The notes under the pieces were generated by a model, which was not told the DNA's origin, ran no database searches, and was given only the letters and a program-made list of their open reading frames with translations. From the NCBI GenBank assembly GCA_014762505.1, contig JABURS010000030.1:1-64000 (forward strand): a stretch of 64,000 nucleotides of DNA, read 5' to 3'. The stretch comes from Chromatiales bacterium (GTDB taxonomy: Bacteria > Pseudomonadota > Gammaproteobacteria > SpSt-1174). Each line of letters opens with the position of its first letter. The stretch's first letter is position 1. Of this stretch, positions 1-8,450 are shown one piece after another. The position numbers and the translations under genes are program-made.

Positions 1-211
1 GTGGGTCCATCAGGTCGGCGGTGTTCACTTCCAGGGCCTCGGCGATGCGGTGGAGCAGGAACAGGTCCACCCGCTGCGCCGTCTCGATGGCCAGCAGGTA
101 GCTGACGACCACTCCTGCCTTAGCGGCGAGCTCTTCCGGGCTGTGACCCTTGAGGATGCGTAGCGCCGCCACGCGTCTGGCGATGCGGTCTCGCAGGTCG
201 GGCTTTGTCAT
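1..211 (-). CDS. XRE-family HTH transcriptional regulator, partial (3' end outside window)
   Basis: The 70 visible residues are an N-terminal XRE/Cro-type helix-turn-helix domain: an RRVAALRILKG first helix, a PEELAAKAGV helix-turn-helix core, and an HRIAEALEVNTADLMDP end typical of this fold. The start chosen is the ATG at 211 because AAGGAAGG lies 5-8 bases upstream. An in-frame ATG at 238 exists but has no ribosome binding site. The reading frame runs off base 1, so total length and any C-terminal domain are unknown. It is divergent from a second small XRE gene, and the space between holds repeated palindromes, so mutual or auto-repression is likely. That regulatory role is inferred. Confidence 0.75.
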   Translation of the reverse strand, partial: MTKPDLRDRIARRVAALRILKGHSPEELAAKAGVVVSYLLAIETAQRVDLFLLHRIAEALEVNTADLMDP

Positions 212-262
212 GAAGGCCTTCCTTGGCTTGTCGGTCATGCCGTAGTTTGGGTTTCATTTGTT

Positions 263-334
263 GGTGCATATGTGAACCGAGTCTAGCGCGAAATTGTTCA
301 CATGTGAACACTGGCACATGTTCACATGTGACGC
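263..334. promoter_or_regulatory. Three palindromic operator-like sites between divergent XRE genes
   Basis: A perfect 16-base palindrome TGTTCACATGTGAACA lies at 295-310. A second copy at 319-334 matches at 13 of 16 positions and ends exactly at the start codon of the rightward XRE gene. A weaker third copy at 263-278 keeps the full right half TGTGAAC. The centres are 32 and 24 bases apart. This looks like an operator array for one or both flanking XRE proteins. The site over the start codon takes the place where a Shine-Dalgarno sequence would sit, and none is visible there. Confidence 0.7.
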
Positions 335-535
335 ATGACGCTGCCCGAACGACTGGCCAGGAACTTGCGTACCCGCCGAGGTGACCTCTCTCAGGAGGTC
401 TTCGCCCGTAAACTGGGTATTAGCCGTGCAACGCTTACCCGCCTGGAAAGCGCGGCCCAGAACACCACGATCAAGACGCTCGAACAGATCGCCAAGGCAC
501 TGAAATGCGATATAGGCGATTTGTTTCGGCCCTAG
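335..535 (+). CDS. Small XRE-family HTH regulator
   Basis: This 66-residue protein is essentially one XRE helix-turn-helix domain. It reads MTLPERLARNLR, then LSQEVFARKLGISRATLTRLE (the core, about residues 19-39), then TIKTLEQIAKALKCDIGDLF. There is no second domain, so it is likely a compact Cro-like repressor or an antitoxin-like regulator acting as a dimer. No ribosome binding site precedes the ATG; a palindrome of the operator type abuts it, so translation may be leaderless or weak. No toxin gene follows within 100 bases, so a toxin-antitoxin role has no support. It ends in TAG. Confidence 0.8.
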   Translation: MTLPERLARNLRTRRGDLSQEVFARKLGISRATLTRLESAAQNTTIKTLEQIAKALKCDIGDLFRP

Positions 536-655
536 TACGGTAGGTCGACCTAGGCGTCTCGATGACCGAGGTGGTGCGTCGCCTGGAGGCATGACATTGG
601 ATAGGACAGGGCGGGATGCCCCTGATGGATGAAATAACAAAAACGGAGAATGACT

Positions 656-1276
656 ATGGATGTTGGGCGCAGGCGGTTTCTGTGTGCAGGGCTGGTCGGG
701 ATGGCTGGCGGGCTTTCCGGATGTACGGCGGAGCTGTACAGGCGAAAGGAATACAAGGAGGAGGTGTCTTCTGTCCTGTTTACCGAGGACATGAAGAAGA
801 TCGTCGTCATCGGTAGGGGTTACCACTACATCTTCGATGCACCAGAGGCGCTGGTGCACTCACTCAGGTCTAATCTGCATGCAAAAATGCATGCGCGCTT
901 CTATCCCTTTGATGTCCATGCGGATCAGCGCATAACAGGGAAGCTATCCCTGCTGATCGATGTGGAATTGTCGGCGGAAGAGGTGGAACAGGCGATGAGT
1001 CTGGGGTTCAAGCCGCGAGTAGAGAGCGGGTATGTTCTGCACATGGAGCTATCAGGCATTCGCTATGATTCGGGCGGAATACAGGCTACGGCTCCCTCGC
1101 AGCGCCTCAACAAGACCTACACGGTTAGTGTCAGTGTTGATCACACGGCGATGGGTTATGCGAAGAGGGCGGCGCTCACACCAGTCACGGTTGCTGCGGA
1201 TGGGGTCCTGATGGTCGTTGGGTTTGTGCTTCTTTCATTCATTGCCATCGCTATATCGTATAACAATTCTAATTGA
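656..1276 (+). CDS. YidX-like lipoprotein of unknown function
   Basis: The protein has a short basic N-terminus (MDVGRRR), a hydrophobic stretch and a lipobox ending LSGC near residue 23, so it is probably a lipoprotein. The body has an ARFYPFDVH segment followed by a GKLSLLIDVELSAEE segment, and the C-terminus carries a TPVTVAADG motif before a hydrophobic segment (about residues 178-200). The order of these blocks resembles the uncharacterised E. coli lipoprotein YidX, which has a similar LLPVTVTLD motif; I made this match from memory. The start at 656 is preferred over the ATG at 650 because GGAG at 645-648 is then seven bases away. It appears to be a single-gene unit. GC content looks lower than in the neighbouring genes. 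Confidence 0.65.
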   Translation: MDVGRRRFLCAGLVGMAGGLSGCTAELYRRKEYKEEVSSVLFTEDMKKIVVIGRGYHYIFDAPEALVHSLRSNLHAKMHARFYPFDVHADQRITGKLSLLIDVELSAEEVEQAMSLGFKPRVESGYVLHMELSGIRYDSGGIQATAPSQRLNKTYTVSVSVDHTAMGYAKRAALTPVTVAADGVLMVVGFVLLSFIAIAISYNNSN

Positions 1277-1535
1277 GTAATATCGATAAGTGGGGGCTGC
1301 CGAAGTCATACTGTTCCTTGTTTAAGGATAAGGTGATGGCGGGGTCGGCGCTCTAGCCACCAAAGCATCGACCATTCACAGATGAAAATGGTCAGGTCTT
1401 GCAATAACACAGTCTATGTTCGGCAACTGCGAGGCGAGCCAGGGCATTTGGTTGCATGACGGCCTGAGCTCGCCAGGCCATGAAGTACAGGCACCATGGG
1501 CGCCTGCTTTTCGGACGCGTGACGCGGGATCTGTC

Positions 1536-2333
1536 TCAGTCCGTCGGGGCGGGCAGCAACTCCACGCTCACGTCCATGTCGCTGTAGATCGCGGGTGGGC
1601 CGAACTGGGTGTAGATCGCCACGTCGGCCGCGTCGCGCCCGTAGGCCACGGCCAGGCGGCCGCCGCGCAGGAGGCCTTCAGTGGGATCGAAGGTGTACCA
1701 GCGGTTGTTCACGTAGGCCTCGAACCAGGCGTGCATGTCCATCGGCTCGAGGTCGTACAGGTAGCCCACGACCAGGCGGGCGGGAATGCTCAGGGCACGG
1801 CACAGGGCGATGCCCAGGTGCGAGAGGTCGCGGCACACGCCCTCTCCCTGCGTGTTCACCTCGACGGCGGAGAGCGGAAAGGCGCTGGTACCCGGCGCAT
1901 AGCGGACGCTGTCCCGCAGCCATTGCGTGATGCGGTCCACCTGGTCGTAACCCAGCGGGACACCCTCGACGATCTCGCGCGCCATGTTGCCGAAGCGGTC
2001 CGACTCGCAGTAGCGGCTCGGCAACAGATACATGAGCACGTTGTCCGGCAGGTTCTGGATCTCCACGAATTCCGCGCCAGGTGCCTGCACGATTGTGTCC
2101 GTGGTCACGACCTCGGCCGCGGTGTGGATGGAGAAGGCCCCGGCCGGGGCGACCAGGCGCTGGCAGAGGTTGCCGAAGATATCCGTGTATTCCCGCACCG
2201 TGACGTGGGGCGACATGGTATAGCTCTCCCGCGCGATCCATTGCTGCTCGCCGCTGCGGGGCCTCAGCATCAGGACCAGCGGTGTCGCGTCACCGAACTC
2301 GAACTGGAGCGTGCAGGTCGTTCGCATCCACAT
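1536..2333 (-). CDS. Transglutaminase-like family protein (papain-fold)
   Basis: At 265 residues this has the usual layout of bacterial transglutaminase-like proteins. An N-terminal beta domain (about 1-120) precedes a core with the Cys-His-Asp triad. The Cys is in GVCRDLSH (about residue 167), the His in DMHAWFEAY (about 201) and the Asp in FDPTEG (about 216). No signal peptide is visible, so it is probably cytoplasmic. Members act as proteases, amidases or transamidases and the substrate cannot be read from sequence. It stands alone; the 259 bases upstream of its 3' end (1277-1535) show nothing clear. Confidence 0.85.
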   Translation of the reverse strand: MWMRTTCTLQFEFGDATPLVLMLRPRSGEQQWIARESYTMSPHVTVREYTDIFGNLCQRLVAPAGAFSIHTAAEVVTTDTIVQAPGAEFVEIQNLPDNVLMYLLPSRYCESDRFGNMAREIVEGVPLGYDQVDRITQWLRDSVRYAPGTSAFPLSAVEVNTQGEGVCRDLSHLGIALCRALSIPARLVVGYLYDLEPMDMHAWFEAYVNNRWYTFDPTEGLLRGGRLAVAYGRDAADVAIYTQFGPPAIYSDMDVSVELLPAPTD

Positions 2334-2724
2334 CTGACGTATCCTCTCACCCCTGGCTGAACCGGCTGGATTGCTGTGCCTTGCTCAAACTAACACGGGC
2401 AAGCCTCGACGGACAGGGTGCTGGCAGGAGTGCACAATGAAGCAGTGCGGTGCACTTACCACAACAGGTGCTGAACCCGTGCCACGGTAGGTTGCGTACG
2501 AGTATGGGATCTTGGTCGAACCAGGGCAACTGGTCGACTGGGTGCCGACATTCCGCTTCCTGATTCGTTGTCAGCGTTTAGAGTCCCATTTTATCCGGCG
2601 AATGGCTGCTGCAGGGGTGTGGTCGCCATGAGAATGCTAGAGAGGTAGTCCAACAGGGGGCAAGACGGGGCAGGCATCGGTCTTTCTGCATCCCCGGTCG
2701 CCCCGGATGCGTGGCGGGTGGGTT

Positions 2725-2752
2725 GGGCTCAGCACATTGATGTGCTGAGCCC
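2725..2752. terminator. Strong intergenic hairpin, possible terminator
   Basis: A perfect 12-base stem (GGGCTCAGCACA / TGTGCTGAGCCC) encloses a TTGA tetraloop. It lies 8 bases past the stop codon of the leftward hydrolase gene. No T-run follows on either strand, so it may work as a Rho-assisted terminator or 3' stabilising hairpin. The rest of 2334-2760 (427 bases) holds no gene I can support: a leftward 60-codon cysteine-rich frame there has no family signal and no ribosome binding site. Confidence 0.55.
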
Positions 2753-2760
2753 GGGTCGCG

Positions 2761-3387
2761 CTAGTTATTACCCTGGAATGTCGTATAGCTGTTGATCAGG
2801 TTGCGGTAGTCCGGAATGTGATTCGCGAACAGCTGGCCGAGACCGTCGATATCGTTGCGCCAGTCGCGATGGAGCTCACATGCGGTGCCGAACCAGGTCA
2901 TAAGCTGGGCGCCGGCGGAGGACATGCGATCCCAGGCGGATTCGCGGGTCAGGGCGTTGAAGGTGCCGGAGGCGTCGGTGACGACGAATACCTCATAGCC
3001 TTCTTCCAGCGCGGAAAGCGTGGGGAAGGCAACGCACACTTCGGTGACGATTCCGGCGATGATGAGTTGCTTCTTTCCGGTGGCCTTCACCGCTGCGACG
3101 AAGTCCTCGTTGTCCCACGCGTTGATCTGCCCCGGGCGGGCGATATACGGTGCGTCCGGGAAGGTCTCCTTGAGTTCGGTCATCAAGGGGCCGTTCGGAC
3201 CCGTTTCGAAACTGGTCGTGAGAATGGTTGGAAGATTGAAGTATTTCGCGAGGTCGGCGAGTGCCAGGACGTTGTTGCGGTACTGGTCCGGATCGATGTC
3301 GCGTACGAGTGAGAGCAATCCGGCCTGGTGATCGACCAGCAGGACGGCAGCGTCGTCTTTGTCGAGGCGTGTGTAGGGTGTGTTCAT
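2761..3387 (-). CDS. Isochorismatase-family cysteine hydrolase (YcaC-like)
   Basis: This 208-residue protein has the isochorismatase-like hydrolase fold. The conserved Asp is in VLLVDHQAGLLS near the N-terminus, a cis-peptide region and Lys-containing segment follow (KATGKKQLIIAG), and the nucleophilic Cys is in TEVCVAFPTLSALE. Length and the TTSFETGPNGP segment are like E. coli YcaC, whose substrate is unknown. The start at 3387 has CAGGAGACGAC just upstream. It lies 83 bases downstream of a pirin gene on the same strand and opposite a LysR gene. A pirin/YcaC/LysR set is a recurring arrangement, which suggests a LysR-controlled stress or detoxification operon. Confidence 0.85.
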   Translation of the reverse strand: MNTPYTRLDKDDAAVLLVDHQAGLLSLVRDIDPDQYRNNVLALADLAKYFNLPTILTTSFETGPNGPLMTELKETFPDAPYIARPGQINAWDNEDFVAAVKATGKKQLIIAGIVTEVCVAFPTLSALEEGYEVFVVTDASGTFNALTRESAWDRMSSAGAQLMTWFGTACELHRDWRNDIDGLGQLFANHIPDYRNLINSYTTFQGNN

Positions 3388-3470
3388 GTCGTCTCCTGGA
3401 TTGAGTATGCCTGTGTGGACAGGCGGTGGGTGTTGGGCGCCCCGGTCGTGTAACCGGGGCGCCGTGGATT

Positions 3471-4340
3471 TCATGAGGCCGGGGGCAACTCTCCGAATCG
3501 CCCGGCGCTGAAGTCTCTGAACGCTTCGGCAATCTGGTCGTGCGTATTCATCACGAATGGCCCATGGCCGACAACGGGTTCCCCGAGTGGCATGCCGCTG
3601 AGAAGCAGTACGGTGCTGTCCTCCTCGATGTCGAATGCGAGCATCGATCCCGCGCGTTCCATTACCGCGAGTTCGCCAGCGGTGACACGCTGCCCATCGA
3701 CCAGGATTGCGCCATTCAATACGAACAGGGACGTCGTATGTTCCGGTGGTAGCTCGACCGACAGTGTCTTGCCTGCATTGAGGCGCAGGTCCCAGACGTT
3801 CATCGGGCTGAAGGTGCGGGCTGCTCCCTGTGTGGCGCCATAGGCACCGGCAATAATGCGAGCGGTGCCGACGCCCTCCGGAAACGCGAGTGTCGGGATC
3901 TGCTCCCGGGCGAGTTCCTGGTGGCTCGGGGCTGTCATCTTGTGCTGGGCCGGCAGGTTGGCCCACAGCTGGATCATCTCGAACGGCCCGCCCTGGCGCG
4001 CGTAGTCAGGTCCATGGAATTCCTCGTGCAGGATGCCTGATCCTGCGGTCATCCACTGTACGTCACCAGGGCCGATGGTCCCGGCGGTGCCCGTCGAGTC
4101 ACGATGTGCGACCTCCCCGGCGTAGACGATGGTTACCGTCTCGAATCCGCGATGAGGGTGTGCTCCCACGCCGCGACGTCGCGCCGTCGGCGCGAAATGC
4201 GTGGGGCCTGCATAATCCATGAGCAGGAAGGGGGAGATCGTTTCCGCGAGATCGTGATACGAAAATATGCTGCGCACCGGAAAGCCGTCTCCGACCCAGT
4301 GGCGGCCACTGCCGCGCTTGATGAAGGTGAGTTTTTTCAT
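3471..4340 (-). CDS. Pirin family protein
   Basis: This 289-residue bicupin matches pirins. The N-terminal cupin carries HPHRGFETVT followed by GEVAHRDSTG and GSGILHEEF, which supply the conserved metal-binding His and Glu residues. A second cupin occupies about residues 160-265. Pirins bind Fe or other metals; some have quercetinase activity and others regulate metabolism, so the exact role is open. The start at 4340 has GGAGGT upstream. The gene heads a leftward unit with the YcaC-like hydrolase and is divergent from a LysR regulator 100 bases away, its likely controller. Confidence 0.88.
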   Translation of the reverse strand: MKKLTFIKRGSGRHWVGDGFPVRSIFSYHDLAETISPFLLMDYAGPTHFAPTARRRGVGAHPHRGFETVTIVYAGEVAHRDSTGTAGTIGPGDVQWMTAGSGILHEEFHGPDYARQGGPFEMIQLWANLPAQHKMTAPSHQELAREQIPTLAFPEGVGTARIIAGAYGATQGAARTFSPMNVWDLRLNAGKTLSVELPPEHTTSLFVLNGAILVDGQRVTAGELAVMERAGSMLAFDIEEDSTVLLLSGMPLGEPVVGHGPFVMNTHDQIAEAFRDFSAGRFGELPPAS

Positions 4341-4440
4341 GTCGACCTCCTGTTTGCCTGAGGACTAATCTAGCCGGAGGCGTATAGGTCCACTAGGTGG
4401 TAAGATCGGAAAATACTTTTCAACTGAATGAATAATCGAC

Positions 4441-5328
4441 ATGGATTTCAATGAGACAGCGGTGTTCGTGAAGGTGGTCCAGGCCGGGAGTTTCAGTGGG
4501 GCGGCGCGCCTGCTGGGGCTGCCAACCTCCACGGTTAGTACGCGCGTTGCGCGCCTTGAGCAGCGGCTGGGCGCCACACTGCTTCAGCGTACGACCCGTC
4601 GTCTCAACCTGACCGAATATGGCGAGATCTACTATCGCTACGCCGCCCAGGGGCTGGAATACCTGTTGGAGGCAGAGGCCGCGGTGACAGTGTCAACCGG
4701 TGAGCCCAGGGGAAGGTTGCGGGTGACTGCCCCCGCGGATTTCGGTGACGCCATCCTCGTTTGTCTGCTCGAGCGCCTGCGTGAGACTTATCCAAGGATC
4801 AGCGTCGAACTGTTGCTGACGGATGGTTACGTGGATTTGGTCGCTGATGGCGTGGATGTGGCCATCCGGGCGGGTGTGTTGAAGGATTCGACATTGGTTG
4901 CAAAAAGGGTGGGGAGTGCATGCTGGGCGCTGTTCGCGAGTCCCGCATACCTGCAGGAGGCCCCGTCTCTGCGAGCGCCTGGAGACTTGAGTCGGCATCG
5001 TTGCCTGCAGTTCACGTCCTTCGGCAAGGAGCAATGGACGCTGTCGAGCGGGAAGCGTCGTGCCGTGGTGTCCATGGAAGGGAATCTGATAGTCAACGAC
5101 CTGGGGGTCATACGATTGATGTCCCTCGGTGGACAGGGTATCGGATTGTTGCCGACTTATATCTGCCTCGACGATATCGAGAGTGGCAGGCTCGTTCGGG
5201 TGTTGCCGAAATGGCAAGCCCGTGCCGATCCCATCCACCTGGTTTACCCGCGACAGCGGTTCATAGCGCCGAAGCTGCGAGCGTTTGTGGATGTTGCGGC
5301 TGTCGAATTGAAGCGGCTGCTCGGATAA
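4441..5328 (+). CDS. LysR-family transcriptional regulator
   Basis: At 295 residues this is a standard LysR protein. The N-terminal winged helix-turn-helix (about residues 1-60) contains FSGAARLLGLPTSTVSTRVARLE. An effector-binding domain follows, with RLRVTAPADFG and the VDVAIRAG segment typical of the AaeR/DmlR branch. It is transcribed away from the pirin and YcaC-like genes, and the 100-base gap (4341-4440) is AT-rich compared with its surroundings, fitting a shared LysR-regulated promoter. The effector is unknown. Confidence 0.9.
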   Translation: MDFNETAVFVKVVQAGSFSGAARLLGLPTSTVSTRVARLEQRLGATLLQRTTRRLNLTEYGEIYYRYAAQGLEYLLEAEAAVTVSTGEPRGRLRVTAPADFGDAILVCLLERLRETYPRISVELLLTDGYVDLVADGVDVAIRAGVLKDSTLVAKRVGSACWALFASPAYLQEAPSLRAPGDLSRHRCLQFTSFGKEQWTLSSGKRRAVVSMEGNLIVNDLGVIRLMSLGGQGIGLLPTYICLDDIESGRLVRVLPKWQARADPIHLVYPRQRFIAPKLRAFVDVAAVELKRLLG

Positions 5329-5434
5329 TAAGGGGCGCAGGCAGATATATCGGGTGTGACCAGGACCGCGTTGCTCGGCGCATTTTCCTGCCGGGGCTTC
5401 TCCAAGGGGCATGGATGCCTTCCGGAGGGAACGT

Positions 5435-6424
5435 TCATCGGGCCGGACGATTCGGGCGCCATCGGCGCCGGAGGTGCCACAGTACGGCCCACGGAAAGAG
5501 CCAGCGGGTGTAGCGCCTTGCGCCGAACCGTGGCGGGGTGGTCCCCCCGATGGCCACGAGACGAATGCCCTTCACGGCAGGACGCTCCCGGACCAGCGTC
5601 GCGTCGTAGACGATCAGGTGGCCTGGTGCGGATCTCAGGCGCAGGGCGAGTGGTTCGGTGCCCTGGCCCGGGTCGTAGCACCACAGGCCGATCCACCCGT
5701 CCCCGGCATCTTCCAGGCGATACACGACGACAACCTGTGCGGTGGCGGGCGATGCCTCGGCATCACGTATCAGCTCGACGAGTACGGGTTCGCCGTGGTG
5801 CAGTTTGCGTTCCATCTCGCGCAGGCTGTGCACGGTTTCGGCCTGCAGCCAGCGCGGCCCGCCGATGATTTTGGGGCGGAGTTCGAAGTTCACTTCCGCG
5901 TTCACGAAAAGCCGGCTGTCTTCCACCTGCTTGCGCAGCCGCCGTGCGATCTGCCCGGTGGGCAGGCCGTCCTGCGGGATGCGCGCATAGATGGCGCGGG
6001 CCACGAGCGAGCCCTGCGCGTCTGCCTGCAGCCAGGCCTGCAGGCGGCCGAGCAGCCAGGCGCGCAGTGTGGCCCCGTGTCTGCGGTTGGCGGGGTTGGT
6101 GCTGCCGCCGGCCGCGGGGCGTGGCACCGGGACGCGTGCCTGATAGCAGTCGTAGGCCAGGAGGGTGAGTGCGGTATGGAACAGGGCATCGGCGGGCAGG
6201 GCGTCGTCATCCAGGGGTTGGCCGGCAAGGCGCCGGACAAGGCCTGGCGCGTCGAACAGTGTGGCCTGGCTGCCGTACTGTTCGAGCAGGGCGTGGGCCG
6301 CCTGGATGCCGGCGTCTTTCAGCAGTGCCTGGAGTCCGGCGAGCTCGCCCGGGCTCAGCTGCCAGACGTCCCAGGGGCCGGGGTCGTCGAGCGTTGGATG
6401 GAAACGGCTCTGGTAGATCCTCAA
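5435..6424 (-). CDS. Uncharacterised protein, last gene of the DUF2589 operon
   Basis: I do not recognise this 329-residue protein. It has no signal peptide. A largely helical N-terminal half (about 1-150) leads to a beta-rich C-terminal half with segments such as PVLVELIRDAE and GHLIVYDATLV, and a very basic tail. The start is probably the TTG at 6424, 6 bases after the stop of the zinc-ribbon gene; no early ATG exists. The tight spacing marks it as the distal gene of a leftward operon with two DUF2589-type genes. A function in that locus is inferred only from position. Confidence 0.7.
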   Translation of the reverse strand: MRIYQSRFHPTLDDPGPWDVWQLSPGELAGLQALLKDAGIQAAHALLEQYGSQATLFDAPGLVRRLAGQPLDDDALPADALFHTALTLLAYDCYQARVPVPRPAAGGSTNPANRRHGATLRAWLLGRLQAWLQADAQGSLVARAIYARIPQDGLPTGQIARRLRKQVEDSRLFVNAEVNFELRPKIIGGPRWLQAETVHSLREMERKLHHGEPVLVELIRDAEASPATAQVVVVYRLEDAGDGWIGLWCYDPGQGTEPLALRLRSAPGHLIVYDATLVRERPAVKGIRLVAIGGTTPPRFGARRYTRWLFPWAVLWHLRRRWRPNRPAR

Positions 6425-6430
6425 GGGGGC

Positions 6431-6709
6431 TTAGCGGCGGGGCCGCCGCTTTCTGCGACCACTCGTCTCGGATGCCGCGTCGTTCTGTGTGGCCTGGGTG
6501 ATCGCTGCCGCGGCCCGGGCGTCGGCGGTCTCCTCGTGCCAGCGGGCGAGGGCGGCGAGGGCCTCCTGCGAGGTCTCCTGTTGCACGGTGAGTTCGAGGC
6601 CGCAGAACTGGCAGCCGATGGGCCTGCCGGCCAGCACGGCCTCCACCGGCAACGGCAGCGGTGCGCCGCAGGACGGGCAGGGGATCTTGCCGGGTGCGGT
6701 GGCGGTCAT
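6431..6709 (-). CDS. Small zinc-ribbon protein
   Basis: The 92-residue protein opens with IPCPSCGAPL and, about 20 residues later, IGCQFCGLEL. Two CxxC knuckles of this kind form a zinc ribbon. The C-terminal half is helical and ends in a basic tail (GRRKRRPRR). The start codon overlaps the stop of the upstream DUF2589-type gene by four bases (ATGA), so translation is probably coupled. It could be an adaptor or nucleic-acid-binding partner of the locus; nothing in the sequence decides this. Confidence 0.75.
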   Translation of the reverse strand: MTATAPGKIPCPSCGAPLPLPVEAVLAGRPIGCQFCGLELTVQQETSQEALAALARWHEETADARAAAAITQATQNDAASETSGRRKRRPRR

Positions 6710-7401
6710 CCCTTCTCCCCGGTCTTTTCTCCGGGCTGGGCGTCCGTGTCCTGCGGGGCGGGCAACAGGGCCTCCTGCTGGCTCGACTCGGACGCCAGGG
6801 CCAGCAGCTGCGCGAGACCGTTGGGCATGTCGGCCTGCTCGATACGCAGCTTCATCTTCACCAGCATGTCGGTGCTGCGGCGGTCACCCGGGCGGGGCTC
6901 GCGCGCGAAGGAGGCGCGCAGCCGGGCGATGGGCTCGCCTTCCGGGGTGCGCCGGGTCAGCGATTCCTGCGCGCCGTCGGCCGGCTGGATCGCCTCGGTC
7001 TGCAGGATGCGCACGGTGTAGTCGAGTTCGGCGTCGCGGATCTGCAGTGCGGGGATCGGCAGCATGGACAGCAGGGGGATCTGTACCTCCACGTCCTCGA
7101 TCTTGCCGTCCTTGGTTCGGCGCCGTCGATTGAAGCGGGCCATCTGCAGCTCGCCGAGCGCGTTCATGTCGTCGCCGTTGCCGGTGAAGCCCACCATGCG
7201 GATGAACCGCGCGGTGGCCATGGCGGCCTGGGCCTCGGCCTCGACCAGGGCGTTGATCGGCGCGCCGATGAGCTGGGAGAGCGACAGCACCGAGCCCTGC
7301 GGCGCCGGTGGGTCGGCGCGCGTGGACCGGGTGCCGCCGTCGGGCGGTTCGCTACCGCCGTTGCCCGGTGCCCGTGGCTCGTCTGAAATGTTTTCCGGCA
7401 T
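6706..7401 (-). CDS. DUF2589-type protein, paralogue 2
   Basis: The 231-residue protein starts with a low-complexity Gly/Pro/Ala region (about 1-38). A segment then resembles the DUF2589 signature: LSQLIGAPINALVEAEAQAA, then RFIRMVGF, then the strand-turn motif LLSMLPIPALQI. The same blocks occur in the gene ending at 8447 (LIGAPLDAAIEAQSRAA, NFIKSIGF, LLTIVPIPFIRI), so the two are paralogues within one operon. GGAGGGACAGGAC precedes the ATG at 7401. DUF2589 has no assigned function. No signal peptide or membrane segment is seen. Confidence 0.78.
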   Translation of the reverse strand: MPENISDEPRAPGNGGSEPPDGGTRSTRADPPAPQGSVLSLSQLIGAPINALVEAEAQAAMATARFIRMVGFTGNGDDMNALGELQMARFNRRRRTKDGKIEDVEVQIPLLSMLPIPALQIRDAELDYTVRILQTEAIQPADGAQESLTRRTPEGEPIARLRASFAREPRPGDRRSTDMLVKMKLRIEQADMPNGLAQLLALASESSQQEALLPAPQDTDAQPGEKTGEKG

Positions 7402-7423
7402 GTCCTGTCCCTCCCTGTCGGCG

Positions 7424-8242
7424 CTACTCGGATGTCAGCGCATGGCGCGTGGTGTACTTGTCCACCTTCACCTCGTTCCAGATGAGGTTGCGGACCACCG
7501 CCTTGATCTTGATGCTGGAGATGGCCGCCTCGCCGAGCTGGGCGAGCTGGCTGCCCTCCACCATCACCTCCATGCGCACGTCGCTGTTGCCGCGCGAGAT
7601 GGTCTTGAGCGGCTCGGCCATCGCCTCGACGGCGCGTTTCATGTCCGTTGTCTCGATCACCGGCTGCACGATGTCGAACAACGCCCGCTTCATCTCGCCG
7701 CTGGCCTGCGGGTCTTCCCGGTAGGACTCGTTGGCATACTGCTCCATGGCCCAGCGGAACGGGCGCTCCAGGTGCTCCAGCACCTTGTCCGTGTGCAGCC
7801 TGCCCTCGTCGTCGATGAAGTAGGTGTATGACTCGATGAAGTAGCGCAGCACCTTCTGGCGCATCTCGATGCGCAGCACCGTGGAGCCGAAGCCCTTGTC
7901 CACGTACTGCGTGCGCTGCTCGCGCAGCGAGGGATCTTTCTGCTCGCGCGCGCCGGCGACGTTGAGGAAGGTGGATACCAGCCGCTCCACCGCACGCTCG
8001 AACAGTACGGCGGCATTGGCCTCCTGGCTCTCGTGATTGGCCTCGCTAGCGAGTATCTCGGCGATGGAGAACTTGAGGTCGATCTCGACCTCTTCCACAT
8101 CCGCACGCGGGATGGGGAAGCGGCGCAGGAGATAGTCGTTCTCGTAATAGCGGGCGATGGAGCGTGAGTAGAGGTCGGCGCTGAAGCGCGCCTTGGCGAG
8201 GTCGCGAAGTAGCGCGCCCAGTATCTGCTGGATATCGGCCAT
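7424..8242 (-). CDS. Uncharacterised protein sharing the PIP motif of the DUF2589 paralogues
   Basis: This 272-residue soluble-looking protein is not one I recognise by name. Residues about 38-62 read LLRRFPIPRADVEEVEIDL, which lines up with LLTIVPIPFIRIDEMTIDF and LLSMLPIPALQIRDAELDY in the two DUF2589-type proteins of the same operon. A shared strand-turn-strand element is therefore visible in all three. The rest is helical and charged, with a KTISRGNSDVRMEVMVEG segment near the C-terminus. It sits 22 bases upstream of paralogue 2. It could be a distant third member of the family or an interaction partner. Confidence 0.75.
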   Translation of the reverse strand: MADIQQILGALLRDLAKARFSADLYSRSIARYYENDYLLRRFPIPRADVEEVEIDLKFSIAEILASEANHESQEANAAVLFERAVERLVSTFLNVAGAREQKDPSLREQRTQYVDKGFGSTVLRIEMRQKVLRYFIESYTYFIDDEGRLHTDKVLEHLERPFRWAMEQYANESYREDPQASGEMKRALFDIVQPVIETTDMKRAVEAMAEPLKTISRGNSDVRMEVMVEGSQLAQLGEAAISSIKIKAVVRNLIWNEVKVDKYTTRHALTSE

Positions 8243-8312
8243 AGTGATCCGTTAAGCCTTTGTGGTTGACGTCCTGTTCAGGTTGCAGGCGCCCCGACGA
8301 TGCCGGGACGAC

Positions 8313-8450
8313 TCAGGCGACACCCCGCCCGGGGCGCCAGGCGAGCCAGTCGAGCACCCGCTGCCAGACCCGGGTGTGTCCGGTGAGATAACGCACCGCG
8401 AGGGACAATGGGCCTGTACGGCGCTGGAGCCGGGAGGGCCCGAGGCTCAC
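8313..8450 (-). CDS. Possible 45-residue protein coupled to the DUF2589 gene
   Basis: A GTG at 8450 overlaps the TGA of the preceding DUF2589-type gene (GTGA), the classic arrangement for translational coupling. The frame runs 45 codons to a TGA at 8313-8315. The product is basic and has an aromatic C-terminal half (RYLTGHTRVWQRVLDWLAW) before RPGRGVA. It has no family I recognise. It fills part of the 204-base gap between two operon genes. It could be a small membrane-associated or binding peptide, or chance. Confidence 0.4.
   Translation of the reverse strand: MSLGPSRLQRRTGPLSLAVRYLTGHTRVWQRVLDWLAWRPGRGVA

Noticed and set aside
1-535. Prophage immunity region
   Set aside because: The divergent repressor pair and operators resemble one, but no integrase, structural or replication gene of a phage is visible in the window.
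2347-2529. 60-residue cysteine-rich leftward frame
   Set aside because: No ribosome binding site, no family match and no coupling to a neighbour; the local codon pattern is not gene-like.
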